Origin: Apodemus sylvaticus
Taxonomy: Eukaryota > Chordata > Mammalia > Rodentia > Muridae
Direction of reading: 5' to 3'
DNA: 64,000 nucleotides
NCBI RefSeq assembly: GCF_947179515.1
Contig: NC_067482.1
Location: forward strand, 76,807,080-76,871,079
In this document: one piece after another, positions 45,376 to 55,900 of the stretch
Layout of the letters: each line of letters opens with the position of its first letter
Numbering within the stretch: the stretch's first letter is position 1
Made by a program: the position numbers and the translations under genes
The notes under the pieces: model-generated
The model's input: the letters and a program-made list of their open reading frames with translations, nothing else
What the model was told of the DNA's origin: nothing
Database searches by the model: none

Positions 45376-46123
45376 GCTCTGGCGTCTTCTGTGCACACTG
45401 AGTCCTTGACTTTGTTGTGTAGGTGATGGTGCTGGTGCTGATGTGGCTTTTCTTCTGGAAGACTGGGACATTTGTGACTTAGGGACAGTTGAACAGCAGA
45501 ACTTGTCCTCCTGTCAACACTCAGGAGGGGTTGGCTATTCCCTGGCCCTGTAAGCCTGTCCTCCGTCTTGGGATGATGTCTGGCTCCCTAGCTGCTCTTT
45601 GGTGCCTGATGACCATCCTGCAGCTAAGATGCCCTGTGCCAGGGGAAGTGGCACAGCAGGTGCCTCTGGCCACTCCACACTGGTGACAATGGGTAGGGAA
45701 GAGAGACTGTAAGAGACAGCAATGACTATACTTTTTTTTTTGGTTGATGTTTTAAAGCGAGGTCCCCTCTGAGTGGAACACGCCTAGGGAGGATTAGAAA
45801 GAAGAGTCCAGCTAGGTTAGTGGCCCTCACTTCCCAACACTAGATGCCATCATTCTGCCAACTGGGGCAGAATGCAGAAAAATTACTTTCCCCTAATTCA
45901 TCTCCATTCCGTGTCTGTGTCACTGTCTCGACAGCTGTACCACAGGAGCTTTTGAAGAAGGCTTTCTGATGCTACTGACCAGGAAGCTGGGCCCTGTAGG
46001 AGCCCACATGGGATATACCATGGAGTTCACCTCTCTCTGTCTTCACAGGCATTTATTTTCCAGATCGGAAATAGGGTGTTCTTTTCTTCTACCATGTCAG
46101 AGGAAGAAAGGAGTGAAAGTCAG

Positions 46124-46127
<4 letters not shown>

Positions 46128-46154
<27 letters not shown>
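46128..46154 (+). repeat. TG microsatellite
   Basis: About 13 TG units. Confidence 0.95.
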
Positions 46155-46433
46155 CTTTCCCCATATGATCTGCTCATAAGTGGCCTTCTGGGGCAGCCTG
46201 GTCTACCTTTGTGGGTTGGATAAGAGGCACTGCTTCCTGCACTGCTCTGTTGTAAGGCCTGGGGCCATAGGTGTCTTTCAATTAAGGTGATCAACTGTCC
46301 CATTCAACCATGATGAGGGAATTTTGGGCCTTCCATGATAAATTTAGGATATCTTGTCATACTACTCTTCTGTGGAGCTATCCCACAGAATCCAGGAGCA
46401 GAGCCAGGATTAAGACACTTCAAGAAGGCCCTA

Positions 46434-46563
46434 GATGTCAAGCAGTGGTGGTAGTGTATGCCTTTAATCCAGAGGTAAGAGGATCACTGTGAAATTGAGG
46501 CCAACCTGGTCTACAGAGCAAGTTCCAGAATAGTTAGGGCTACACATTGGAACCCTGTCTTGA
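46434..46563 (+). repeat. B1 SINE
   Basis: GCCTTTAATCCAGAGG (lacking the usual CAGCACT segment), AGGCCAACCTGGTCTACAGA and GGAACCCTGTCTTGAAAAC. Confidence 0.85.
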
Positions 46564-46564
<1 letters not shown>

Positions 46565-46607
<43 letters not shown>

Positions 46608-46628
46608 CACACACGCACACGCACACAA
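46565..46628 (+). repeat. (CAA)n(CA)n microsatellite
   Basis: About 13 CAA units grow out of the B1 tail and run into CA/CGCA repeats. Confidence 0.95.
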
Positions 46629-46814
46629 AAGAAGGCTCTAGAAGCCTCATCTATGGTTGGGGTTTGTATCTAGGCCATCTTGGGGAGCAGAAACACAGAG
46701 CATGCTCAGAGATCTAGGTGTGGAATCAGCTCCTTTGAACTAGACTCAGAACCTCCTTCAGGCTATCCTTCCTGAGCCTTAGTTTCCTTGCTATCACCAT
46801 TGTTGTTGTTCCAG

Positions 46815-46925
46815 ATTTTTATATGCCCTCAATAATTAATCCCCATGGCAGTCCTTCAGGAGAACAGGATCCCCTGGCCTGGATAGGGAAACTCAAGCTC
46901 ATGAAGGTCAGACAGCAGCTAAGCT
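46815..46925 (-). repeat. MIR fragment (antisense)
   Basis: TAATTAATCCCCATGGCAG, then ATAGGGAAACTCAAGCTCAT and GACAGCAGCTAAGC keep the MIR core order in reverse. Confidence 0.5.
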
Positions 46926-47337
46926 TGAGCTGCATGCTTCAAGGAGAATCCACCAAGAGGTAGATGCAGAAGTGGCCAGTGAGGTGAAAAACTGGAGAAC
47001 TGGTCCAAGCTAGTTGTGCTTGTATCCATCCTTGGAATTTGGGGGTTGGGCCAGCTTATGACAACCTCACCATACTTGACAGCTGGCAGCAGGGTTCTCA
47101 CTGGTCTCTGACTACTCTCATGGCTCTGGGAAGGGACCCTCAGCAATCTCCAAAACTCCTACCCCAGATTCTGGTGGCATTCAGGAGGCCACAGGTACTG
47201 AGAGACCAAACTGCCTACAGCTCTGCCCAGGAGAAGCTGGCAAGCTGAGGCTGGGTCTAGAGCAGAGGTGGCTCTGCCTGATCTTGGGAGAAAGCATGGG
47301 CAGCGGGAAGGGGAAGTCACTTGTAGGTTCACGTCTG

Positions 47338-47690
47338 GTATGTTAGCTACTTTCCATTGCTGTGATAAAACACCATGACTGAGTCAGCTCACAGAAGACA
47401 GTTTATTGGGCATAAGGGTTCCAGAGGAATGAATCCATCATGGCGTGGAAGCATGGCGGAAACGGCAAGCACGGTGTCGGAACAGAACCCCAGAGCGTGC
47501 ATCCTGTATCACAGTATGAAGACCCAGAGAGAGAACTGGACATCAATCAAGACTATAAACTTCCAAAGTCCACCTCAGTAACCTACAAGGCCACACCCCC
47601 TAGACCCTCCCAAACAATGCCACCATCCAGGAACCAAGTGTTCAAACATCTGAGACTACAGGGGACAGTCTCATTTAAATTACTGTAGAG
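47338..47690 (-). mobile_element. Antisense rodent LTR-like repeat
   Basis: TTGCTGTGATAAAACACCAT, ACAGTTTATTGGG, CATCATGGCGTGGAAGCATG, AGGCCACACCCCCTAGACC and AACCAAGTGTTCAAACATCT follow a common rodent LTR-like family. Name unsure, no coding content. Confidence 0.55.
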
Positions 47691-48094
47691 TCCCACTTTG
47701 TCACCTCCATAGGGATCTACTCAGTGCCCACAGAAATGCCTCTAAGGGTTCCACCTGTGCATGTGAGATTTTAGAGGTCGCTTTGATGCATTTTCCCCCG
47801 TTTGCGGCTCATTTGTATAGCTAACTTGTCTTCCATCCCTATCTGCCTACCCCAGGAAGCCCTGGCTGGAAGGCAGCATGGTATCTCCACTGTATTCTCA
47901 GTTGAGTGGAGAAAAAGTAGCCAGACATATAGTGACGCCGGGGCATATGGCAGAACATGGGGTTCTGAAGGACTTTTGGGGTCCTGTGGTAAAGATAGCT
48001 CTTGTGGCCAAGTGAAGCATGGATTTGAAACCTGATTCTTCTCTCCCTTCTCTGTCCTTGACTCAACCAGAATTCTAGCTGCAGCCCCTAGTTA

Positions 48095-48108
48095 CCACCA
48101 GGGGGCAC
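48095..48108 (+). promoter_or_regulatory. Strong CTCF-type motif between the genes
   Basis: CCACCAGGGGGCAC fits the CTCF core (CCASYAGRKGGCRS) at all 14 positions. It lies about 2.7 kb past the estimated Zfyve28 3' end and about 4.6 kb before the Mxd4 start region, just before a TG microsatellite. Occupancy is not shown by sequence. Confidence 0.6.
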
Positions 48109-48129
48109 TTCATGCCTCTTCAGGAAAGC

Positions 48130-48131
<2 letters not shown>

Positions 48132-48172
<41 letters not shown>
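48132..48172 (+). repeat. TG microsatellite
   Basis: About 20 TG units, 24 bases after the CTCF-type motif. Confidence 0.96.
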
Positions 48173-48173
<1 letters not shown>

Positions 48174-49359
48174 GTGGGGTAGAGTGATCCCATGCAGGAT
48201 TCATCCCACTGTAACTGGCACCCTAATGGTCAGACAGAATCCCAGCACAGACCAGTAGCCGTGTCGTAGTTTTCAAGATCCTGCAGATGGGTGCAGGGCC
48301 CAGAGGGGCCTATAGTTGGCACAGTAGTGGAAAACAGCAAGGAAGACATGTCCTCGAAGCTCTGGGACCCCAAGAGGAAGAGTCCAGGCTAGAACTGGGA
48401 ACTTTTCACAGGTAGGGTTCGGGTGGAGCAGACATCATCCTTCATCATGAGGTTCTATAGACCCTCTGTGGGCCAGGTGCTGTTAGGATGTGCAGAGAAA
48501 GCTAGAGGAGGTAATAAGGACCCTAAGTCCCTACTCGTGCTATCTCTGGCTCCAAAGCCCGTGCTTCCTCCCAGTCGCACAGGAAGCCTTGTTTTATAGC
48601 AGTGCTGACTCCCATCCACAGCACACACAGAGCAGAACACAGTCCCTCTGGTTCATGTCTGACCTCCAAGAAGGAGGACCCCACAGTCATATGTGTTCAG
48701 GGGCAGAGGCAGCCATGTTGGGCCCTCCCTATTGTGGAGACCTCCAGGCAGCAAGCAAGTGAATCCACTCACATTCTTCATTCATGGACTTTAAATATTT
48801 TTTCCTCTGTGAAAGCCTTGGAAAGACTTGGACTTTTGGGGCTACAAAATTTATTTAAATAGATACATTGTTAATCTATGCATGGCCTATTAGTATAGTA
48901 GGGAGAAACTTGCAATAAAAAAGTACTCCACAAATCATGCACAGATACAACGAACTGTTTTATTTCAAAATTAAAAACAATATTGACACTATATTAGTGT
49001 CTATAGACAGTTAATTACATCTTGATGCATTTTGACTTTTCTGTCTTCCTTTTGTATTCTGAACACAGTGTTTTCTTGCATGTCAAACTTTCTGGAAGGC
49101 CTCCAAGTGCTTGGAGACCAGGCCTGGTACTTGTGACTGGCCAGCCTGGCAGCCTCAGCAGCTCCACCCCAGATTCTGACCGGTTGTGGCTGGGTAAGCC
49201 TGCCCCTATGGGCTCCATTTCCCCATGGGCGTGGCCATGGCTTTGCAGTGCCTCACAGGAGTGCTGTACTTATTCCTCCCATTTCCCAGGGTGCCTGCTG
49301 CTGCCTTGGGATTTTCATGTGTCCTCCAATGTGCCACTAAGCCCCTCCATAAACTAGAG

Positions 49360-49445
49360 GTTGTCATTCTTATTTTGTAGTTAGGGAAACTGAGGCTTAG
49401 AGAGCCAGACTGTCATTGCCATACTAGAATCCAGAATGGCTCTCA
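49360..49445 (-). repeat. MIR fragment (antisense)
   Basis: CTTATTTTGTAGTTAGGGAA followed by ACTGAGGCTTAGAGAG is the reversed MIR core. Confidence 0.6.
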
Positions 49446-49505
49446 GGAAGGGACTCAAACAGAATCTCCATATAGTCTTCCCTGCTGTAGGTACACAACT
49501 GGCCC

Positions 49506-49508
49506 GTG

Positions 49509-49543
<35 letters not shown>

Positions 49544-49558
49544 GTGCGCGTGTGTGCA
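49506..49558 (+). repeat. TG microsatellite, interrupted
   Basis: GT units with one TTT break and a GCGCG patch near the end. Confidence 0.95.
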
Positions 49559-52348
49559 GGTAGCAGAGGCTTCTGGAGGACTGAGCTTATCATGGCTTTC
49601 CATGCTGGGCCTGCCATCCTACAGATCCAGACCTCTCCTGTAGGAGCCACCTACTGAAGGTCTGAGGAGAGGCAGGTGCTGGCTGCAGGATTCTGACAAG
49701 TGGGCCAGGACATAAGCAAAAAAGGATGTTAGGGCTGAGGCCTGATGGCTGTGGGTGTCTACTACAATGACTGAAGTGGTCAAAGGTGAGAGGTGAGGAA
49801 GCAGAGTCAGGGTTAGGTGATCAGAGGGAGAGGTGGACATTTCTACTGTGGCTGTGTGGGACACTCCCTGGTCCTAAGAAGCCTGGGGAATGTTGCCATG
49901 CCTGGACAGGGAACTATAATGGTGCTGCCTACCGTAAAACTGGTGATCCTGGTCCCAGAGAAAGGAGGCCTTGACTGGGTACGTGGGAAGAGACCCAAGA
50001 GCAGCCTTCTAACCGTTCCTCAGCGCTGTGTTTCTGTGGCAGGGGGAGCAGGAACAAAGCAGCTCTTTTTCACACTGGACCAAAAGCTCTTTGGTCAGTC
50101 CTGCAAACGTCCCAGAAATGGGTACCAGCCTCACTCCTAGTCAGAGAAATGGAGGTAGGGAGGCCAGCTAGGGAAAAGCCAGGCAGAGCGAAGACTTGTT
50201 ATCCCTGGTCATCTACCCAACCCCAGGGAAGGCCCTACGTCCTTTCTCCTGGGTCATTACCTGAGTTTACCATTTGTGAGGGAAGACGGCACTGAGGACT
50301 TGGGGTAATGCAGTGCCAAGAGTAGGGGTGTCTTTTGTCTTTCTTTTTACTCACTACTTTGGACTCTGCAGTTTCCAACTGGGAAAATCTGGGCTCTACC
50401 TATATAAGACATTAGCCTTCTCTGGATGGGCCTGGCATGTCACAGTGGCCTGTAATGAGGAAGATGGTCTTGGTTGGCCAGCCTGATGCCTCCTTCTCCC
50501 AAACCCTGGGAACTTTGGGACACAGATGCACACAGGCACTGCTGGAGTCCGTTCTCCAACTGCAGGCCATGGGTGAAGAGACCCCTCTGGTCTACAGGGG
50601 ACAAACTTGCTCTTTGTACTTGCAAGCCACTTCCTGTTCTGAGCAGTGGTTTCCAGATCTCCCCCGGGAAGCCAGCCCATCTGCAGCCTCCTTGAGCAGC
50701 AGGCTTGCTGTCCTGCCCCTGGGACTCCGCTAGAGTCCTTCACTTATCAGGTCACTGCCCACTCCTTCCCAGCTTTCGAGCGTTCTTGGAGAGGGAGAGC
50801 ACTTCTGGCACTGAAACGCGCTTTGTCTTGGACGCAGCTGGTGGAAGCTAGTGTCCCCAGTGGAGATTAAAATTTTTCCCAGGCTAGGAGGCTATGGTCA
50901 CCCTTGTGCTCCACTTCAGCACACTGGAACATCCCGTCCCAATAGCAGGAGGCAGCAGCCTGGGGAGGTCAGGCTTGCCTTAGCTCTTGGAGGCAATTTA
51001 CCAGCCTGTGAAAGCAAGGGTGCACCCTTCAAAATGCTGGCCCTATGCTAAGCTCAGGGGCCCAAAGCTCAGCATTGAGCATGGCCCTCAGTGCTCCAGA
51101 AAGCTGGATACCCTTCTCCTTTACAACTCTGGGCAGCCCCACAGACTAGTTCGTTCTATTTGCCCTGGCCCTGGAGTGATCATGGGATTAGTGAGAGGGG
51201 CACTGCAAACAAAACCAAGGAGTTCGGCAGTGTCTATACAGGACTGTTTATGGCAGTATGAGGTTCCTCTTTCGTTTTTGTTTTTTCAGGGCTCCATCAG
51301 AGCACCTGTTATTCTTAATCCGGCCCCACAGGTCAGACATCTGTGGCTCACACCCAGGCTGGGAGGGAGGTGGCTCTGGTTTCCACACTCCCAGATAGTT
51401 AACAGCCCTGAGTGTGGGAGCACTAATCTCCATTTTTCTATTTCAAGGGGACACTGCAAGTTTCCTTATCTGCATATTGGACATATGGAGAGCCACAAGG
51501 AAGTGTGCATAATGCATCCACATTGGTCCTAAAGTTCAATGTTAATAATTTTTGTTCTTTGCTACAGTAGCCTCCTTGAATTTTAAGGGCTGCTATCTAG
51601 TCACCTTATTTCCCACGGAACTCTCCAGCCTGCTGTTTTGTCCTCAACCTAATAACAGAGAGAGGATCAAGGGGTGGGAGGGGTTGGATATAAAGGATGG
51701 TGTTAGGGTATCTTGAGCACTCTGTCCCTCATGCATCTATAGGCCAGCATGAGGGACCCGGGTCATTATGGCTTAGGGTGGCCAAGACAGCCAGGAGCTT
51801 GCTGAAGAACTCACCCTCTTGTCACCATAGCCTGGCTCTTGGAATAGCCCTACCCTCAGACCAAGCACCGCAGAGCAGAGTACACTCCAGGATCCCTCTC
51901 GCTCACTAGTGTCAGTAGATCGTGGTGCTTCTTCCTTAAGCCTGGTGTCCTTCCTTTTCACTCCTGATGGCTGATCCTGCCTACTTTGGGTCTGACATCT
52001 GAGAAGCTTTTAGATTCCAATGGTCTGCGTCCCTGTCCCCAAGTTTTAGCCTTCCCTGAAGTCACTATTTATGCAGAGACAGGTGTCATTTGCAGTTCTT
52101 TAGCGAGATCCCAGCTTCTGCCCCAATCAGGCCCCAAGCCCGGTCCTCCACGAGATTATGGTACAGCTGACTCCGGGCAACAGGTCGTTGCGCACGACAT
52201 GCATGGGCATGACAAAGTGCCGGGGCAGCGCATCTTGCCTGGTGTCTCCCGAGACACGGTCCACGTCCTCCTGGCTCCGGCGTAGGCCGGGCAGCAGTCC
52301 CACCACACAGTGCTTCCTCTCGGCAACCGGTCCTGCCCCGGCGTCCTC

Positions 52349-52656
52349 ATTGGCCCCACGCCCCGTCGCCGGCCATTGGTCCGAGGGCTCAATTTACATA
52401 GACCGATCTGGCCCAATCGGCGTGCAATACCTACTTAACATGCACGATGGCCGCCAGTCAGCGAGCACTGGGGCTGGGCCACCACGTGCTGTTGCTAAGC
52501 TTGGGCTTCTAAATTGTTACTACTGGAGCCAGCCTATCCTAGCCAAGCTTCGCATCTGTCAACATTCTCAGCCCTGCCCGAGGGGTTCGGCCAGTCCCTA
52601 TTGGCCAAGGCTAGCCAAGAACCCGCCCCATAGGCCGGAGCGCCCACACCTATTGG
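52349..52656. promoter_or_regulatory. Mxd4: Array of NF-Y type CCAAT/ATTGG boxes
   Basis: Five boxes occur in 308 bases: ATTGG at 52349-52353, 52375-52379, 52600-52604 and 52652-52656, and CCAAT at 52413-52417. Two more CCAAT boxes lie upstream (52123-52127 and 52017-52021). The two nearest the gene, in ATTGG orientation, fit the usual -60 to -120 position of NF-Y sites if the start site is near 52,700. Binding itself is inferred. Confidence 0.65.
52483..52488. promoter_or_regulatory. Mxd4: Canonical E-box CACGTG in Mxd4 promoter
   Basis: CACGTG occurs in the context ACCACGTGCT, about 350 bases upstream of the start codon and inside the CpG island. This is the core site for MYC/MAX/MXD dimers and for USF and MiT/TFE factors. 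It would allow feedback of the network on Mxd4, but the sequence alone does not say which factor binds. Confidence 0.6.
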
Positions 52657-52838
52657 CTGCGTCGGCTGCTGCTCGACTTATGTGTCAATTTGAGGGCCTG
52701 AGGCAGAGGGTGGCGGCCCAGCGCTGGAGTCCGCGAGTCGGGCTGGTGTGCCGCCAGGCGCGGGGCGTGCGGCGAGCATAGCCGGCAGGAGCGCGCCCGG
52801 CAGCCGCCGCCGCCGCCGTCCCGTGCGCGGGCGGCAGG

Positions 52839-52902
52839 ATGGAGCTGAACTCTCTGCTGCTGCTGTTGGAGGCGGCCGAGTACCTGGAGCGTAGGGACCG
52901 AG
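52839..52902 (+). CDS. Mxd4: Mxd4 exon 1, SIN3-interaction helix
   Basis: The ATG at 52839-52841 sits in a GC-rich context (GGCAGGATGG, with A at -3 and G at +4). The 21 residues [19 protein letters not shown] plus DR form the amphipathic SID helix that binds the PAH2 domain of SIN3. The donor GTAGCC starts at 52903. The intron that follows is only 81 bases. Confidence 0.97.
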
Positions 52903-55900
52903 GTAGCCCGTGCCCCTTTGTGCCAGGGTGGGCGGGCAGCGGGCGGGCGCAGGGGGCCGCTGACCGCACCGTCTATCCCGCAGAAGCCGAGCACGGCTAC
53001 GCCTCCGTGCTGCCCTTCGACGGCGACTTCGCTAGGAAGAAAACAAAGACGGCCAGCCTGGTGCGCAAGGCCCCGAACAACAGGTACCGCCCCCAACCCC
53101 CACCTCCCACCCCCGCGCGCTGTGCCAAGCCAGCTCGGGCCGGCCCCGCCCGAGTGTCCCCGTCCTCTCCTCGTCCCCAGTGCAGTCCTGCGCGCACCCG
53201 GGCGGCCGGCCTGGAGGAGGTGCCGGCCCCGCCCGCGCGTCGCCATCTTCCCGCGGCCGCGCCTCCCCGCCGCCGTAAACAGTGCCACGCGTACAGCGGC
53301 CGTGCTCGCCTAGAGCCGTTCTGGACTTTTCCAGACCGGAGAGGAGTTGTCAGTTGGTGCCATCCGCTACTCCCTCGTTTGGGCCGAACTGGGAACTCCT
53401 CCCTCCCTTGCACTTCTCTGAGCTGGCTTTGCTCTTAGGCCCAGCACCTTATTCCCAGGAGCCTGGACAGAGACCTCTTTCCCTGGGTACCTACTGGTTC
53501 TGCGGCAGCCTATTGACAAGGAAACTCCCAACTACAAGGGGATGCAAGGGGCTGGCTTTGTCGTGAAGAGTTGCAGGAAGCTATTTCTCCCCAAAGTCCC
53601 AAGACCCAACTACACTCTCTTTGCCTTGGCCTTGTGCTTGGAGGCAGCCCCTGAAATTGAGGTTTAGGTATGGCTAGGACTCCTAAAGGTTCCACCTTCC
53701 TGCCGTGTGGCCCATGGCACACCTGACACTGTCTAGGGGCCAACCTTGGCCCAGCTACTCCTGTGTGGTCAGTCTGAGAGCTTTCCTGGCAGGCTGGGGG
53801 CTCCAGGGCCCCTTGGCAGAGGATGCAGCTCATTCCTGTGGCCTGTCTGTTCTTGGGAAACAGAGAGGCTGGCACAAGGACCCATTTCTGTGGTGTCCTA
53901 GGCCTGGCAAAGAACTAGTTGAATTACCAACTGCCCGAGTCCCAGTCCCTGGTCTCCTGCTTTGAGCAGTTTGCAGAAGGACATAAGTGTGTTGGAGGCC
54001 TCACTGCCGCAAGCTTCCCCAGTGAGATGGCCTGGCCCCTGCTCTGTCTACCCTAAACCCCAGGTTGGGAGCTCAGGTTCCTGTGGCATGGAGTACCCAC
54101 AGCTGATAGGAATGGCAGCATTCCTGAGCTGAGGCCCTTGAATCCTTCTGCCGTACATATAAGTAAGCAATCTGACCCAGCCTTGTAAATGAAGCCTTAT
54201 TTTGATCTCCATTTTACAACCGGGGAAGCCAAGGCGTAGAGAGACCCAGTTACTTGTGTAGGCCACATACCTTTGTCCCCTGTTCTGGATGAGGTCCTGG
54301 CCTTCCGCCTTCTGCGGGCATGGAGAACTGGGTGTGAAGGGAAGGGGATGCAAGGGGCTCTCTACTTGACTTGGGTGCACCTTGCCTGAAGCCTTCTTAG
54401 ACAGAATGTACTCCTTCAAGGCCTAAAGCCGTTAGGGGTGGCAGACCCAGCCCTTCCCTTTCCAGTTACTGCTCAGAGGCTGTTCTCAGCCAGCTCTGTT
54501 GAGAAGCTGGGATTCCAGATGTGGAAGGGCAGTTCTGAACCTATAAGGCTTCTGTGTCCTGGCATATTGAAGGACAGGTCTTGGTATAGCAGGCTAGGGT
54601 GAGAGATGGATAGGTCTCTAATGGCAGTGACCCATGGGAGGGTGCCTGAGGCAACCTTTAGGGTCAAGTTGTTTGAGAATGTAACAGAAGGGTCAGGTCA
54701 AGGTGGTGCCCAGACAGCATCTGACACAGCCATGGCCTCTCCTCAGGCACAGGTGCTTTTTAGAACTTGTGTGACAACCCCTAGCCCCCAACCCAGGATC
54801 TCTGGACTCAGAAAGAGTTCACATGCTGCTAAAGAGTGGCCCTCTAGTCCAGGGATTGGGAGCTGGCAAGACAAGTATTATCCTCTGGTGCCAGAGGTGA
54901 GGGGACTCCTGCCTGCTGAAGGCTCCTGCTGACCCTAGCCTGCTACACAAACTAACAGACCTACAGGCCCAGTCAGGCTGTCATTTGGAGAACGGAAAGA
55001 CAATTCTCCAGAGCCACCAAGGAGCTTCTACACTGCCTCCTTGGCTCTGGTTGGCCTGTGGAGGGATTCTGAGGCCCCGGCCCAGCCTGTGACTAGCAGG
55101 TTTTGGAAGAGCCTGGGAACTACACACAAGAGCCCAGGAATCCAGGGCCTGAGGGAAGACAGCTGACCCAGTACCCTAATGGCTTCAGCGGATGACGGCA
55201 CAGGCAGAGTTACACACATTTTAGTAAAAGATCCCAGATCCAGCTCTAGAGCAGCAGAGGAAGGGACAGGTGGGGAGCAGCAGAGCAGAGAGAGGGCCTT
55301 GGTCTGGGTGTCCTGTGCTTCCTGCTCATAAGTGCAATAGCCAGGGACCTAGAAGCCCTTGTTAGTCTGTGACATTCCCTTAGATTGAGTCACTTGGAAA
55401 CCTGAGTGACACCTGTGGTGTGGAGAAGTCTGGTCAGGGTGAGTGGCCTTGGCCAGTGGGGTTCAAACAGCCCGTGGGTTCATTGTTCTCAGGGAAGGTA
55501 AAGTTGGTTCTCAGGGTTACATATTCTACATAATGCAGCTCCTGAGAGGAGGAGGATTGGCCATCTTTTATGTCCTGCTATGTTCCTACAGGCCCGGAAA
55601 GCATGCATTTCTCACAAATGCCCCCTGTGAGCTGACTTGGCTTTCAAAGCTTTGTCCTGGATATTCCTGTCTGTATGGCAGAGTGGCCAGGGGAGGACAG
55701 GAACACCTTGTCTTCTGAGGGCCTGGCCTTCATGATGCATGCTCTGACCTGCCATCGGTTCTCTCTGTGTGTTTTGTATTACTTATAAGGACACAGCTGG
55801 CCTCAGAGAAAGGGGAGCAGAAAGGACTGGGCACCTGGGCATCTCTGCCAACTAGAGCCACCTTAGGCCTGTGTGGCCATGGGGCCCTTAGAGCTACTTG

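Larger units (their letters stand above)
45380..52119. other. Intergenic region Zfyve28-Mxd4
   Basis: About 6.7 kb without a supported gene. It holds a B1, CAA and TG simple repeats, an LTR-like repeat, MIR fragments and the CTCF-type site (listed). An AATAAA at 48914-48919 in AT-rich sequence has no assigned transcript. From 49,560 to 52,100 no repeat or exon was recognised. Confidence 0.7.
52120..53330 (+). promoter_or_regulatory. Mxd4: Mxd4 promoter and CpG island
   Basis: CpG density rises sharply at about 52,140 and falls after about 53,330, covering the upstream region, exon 1, exon 2 and the start of intron 2. No TATA box is seen at a fitting distance from the ATG. Transcription probably starts around 52,650-52,750, inferred from the GC-rich 5'UTR-like sequence and the spacing of CCAAT boxes. 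A GCC triplet run (52,803-52,818) lies in the probable 5'UTR. Confidence 0.85.

Noticed and set aside
52650..53288. 212-residue antisense frame over Mxd4 exons 1-2
   Set aside because: It is the mirror of GC-rich coding and CpG-island DNA, with Arg/Ala/Gly-rich content typical of such shadows.
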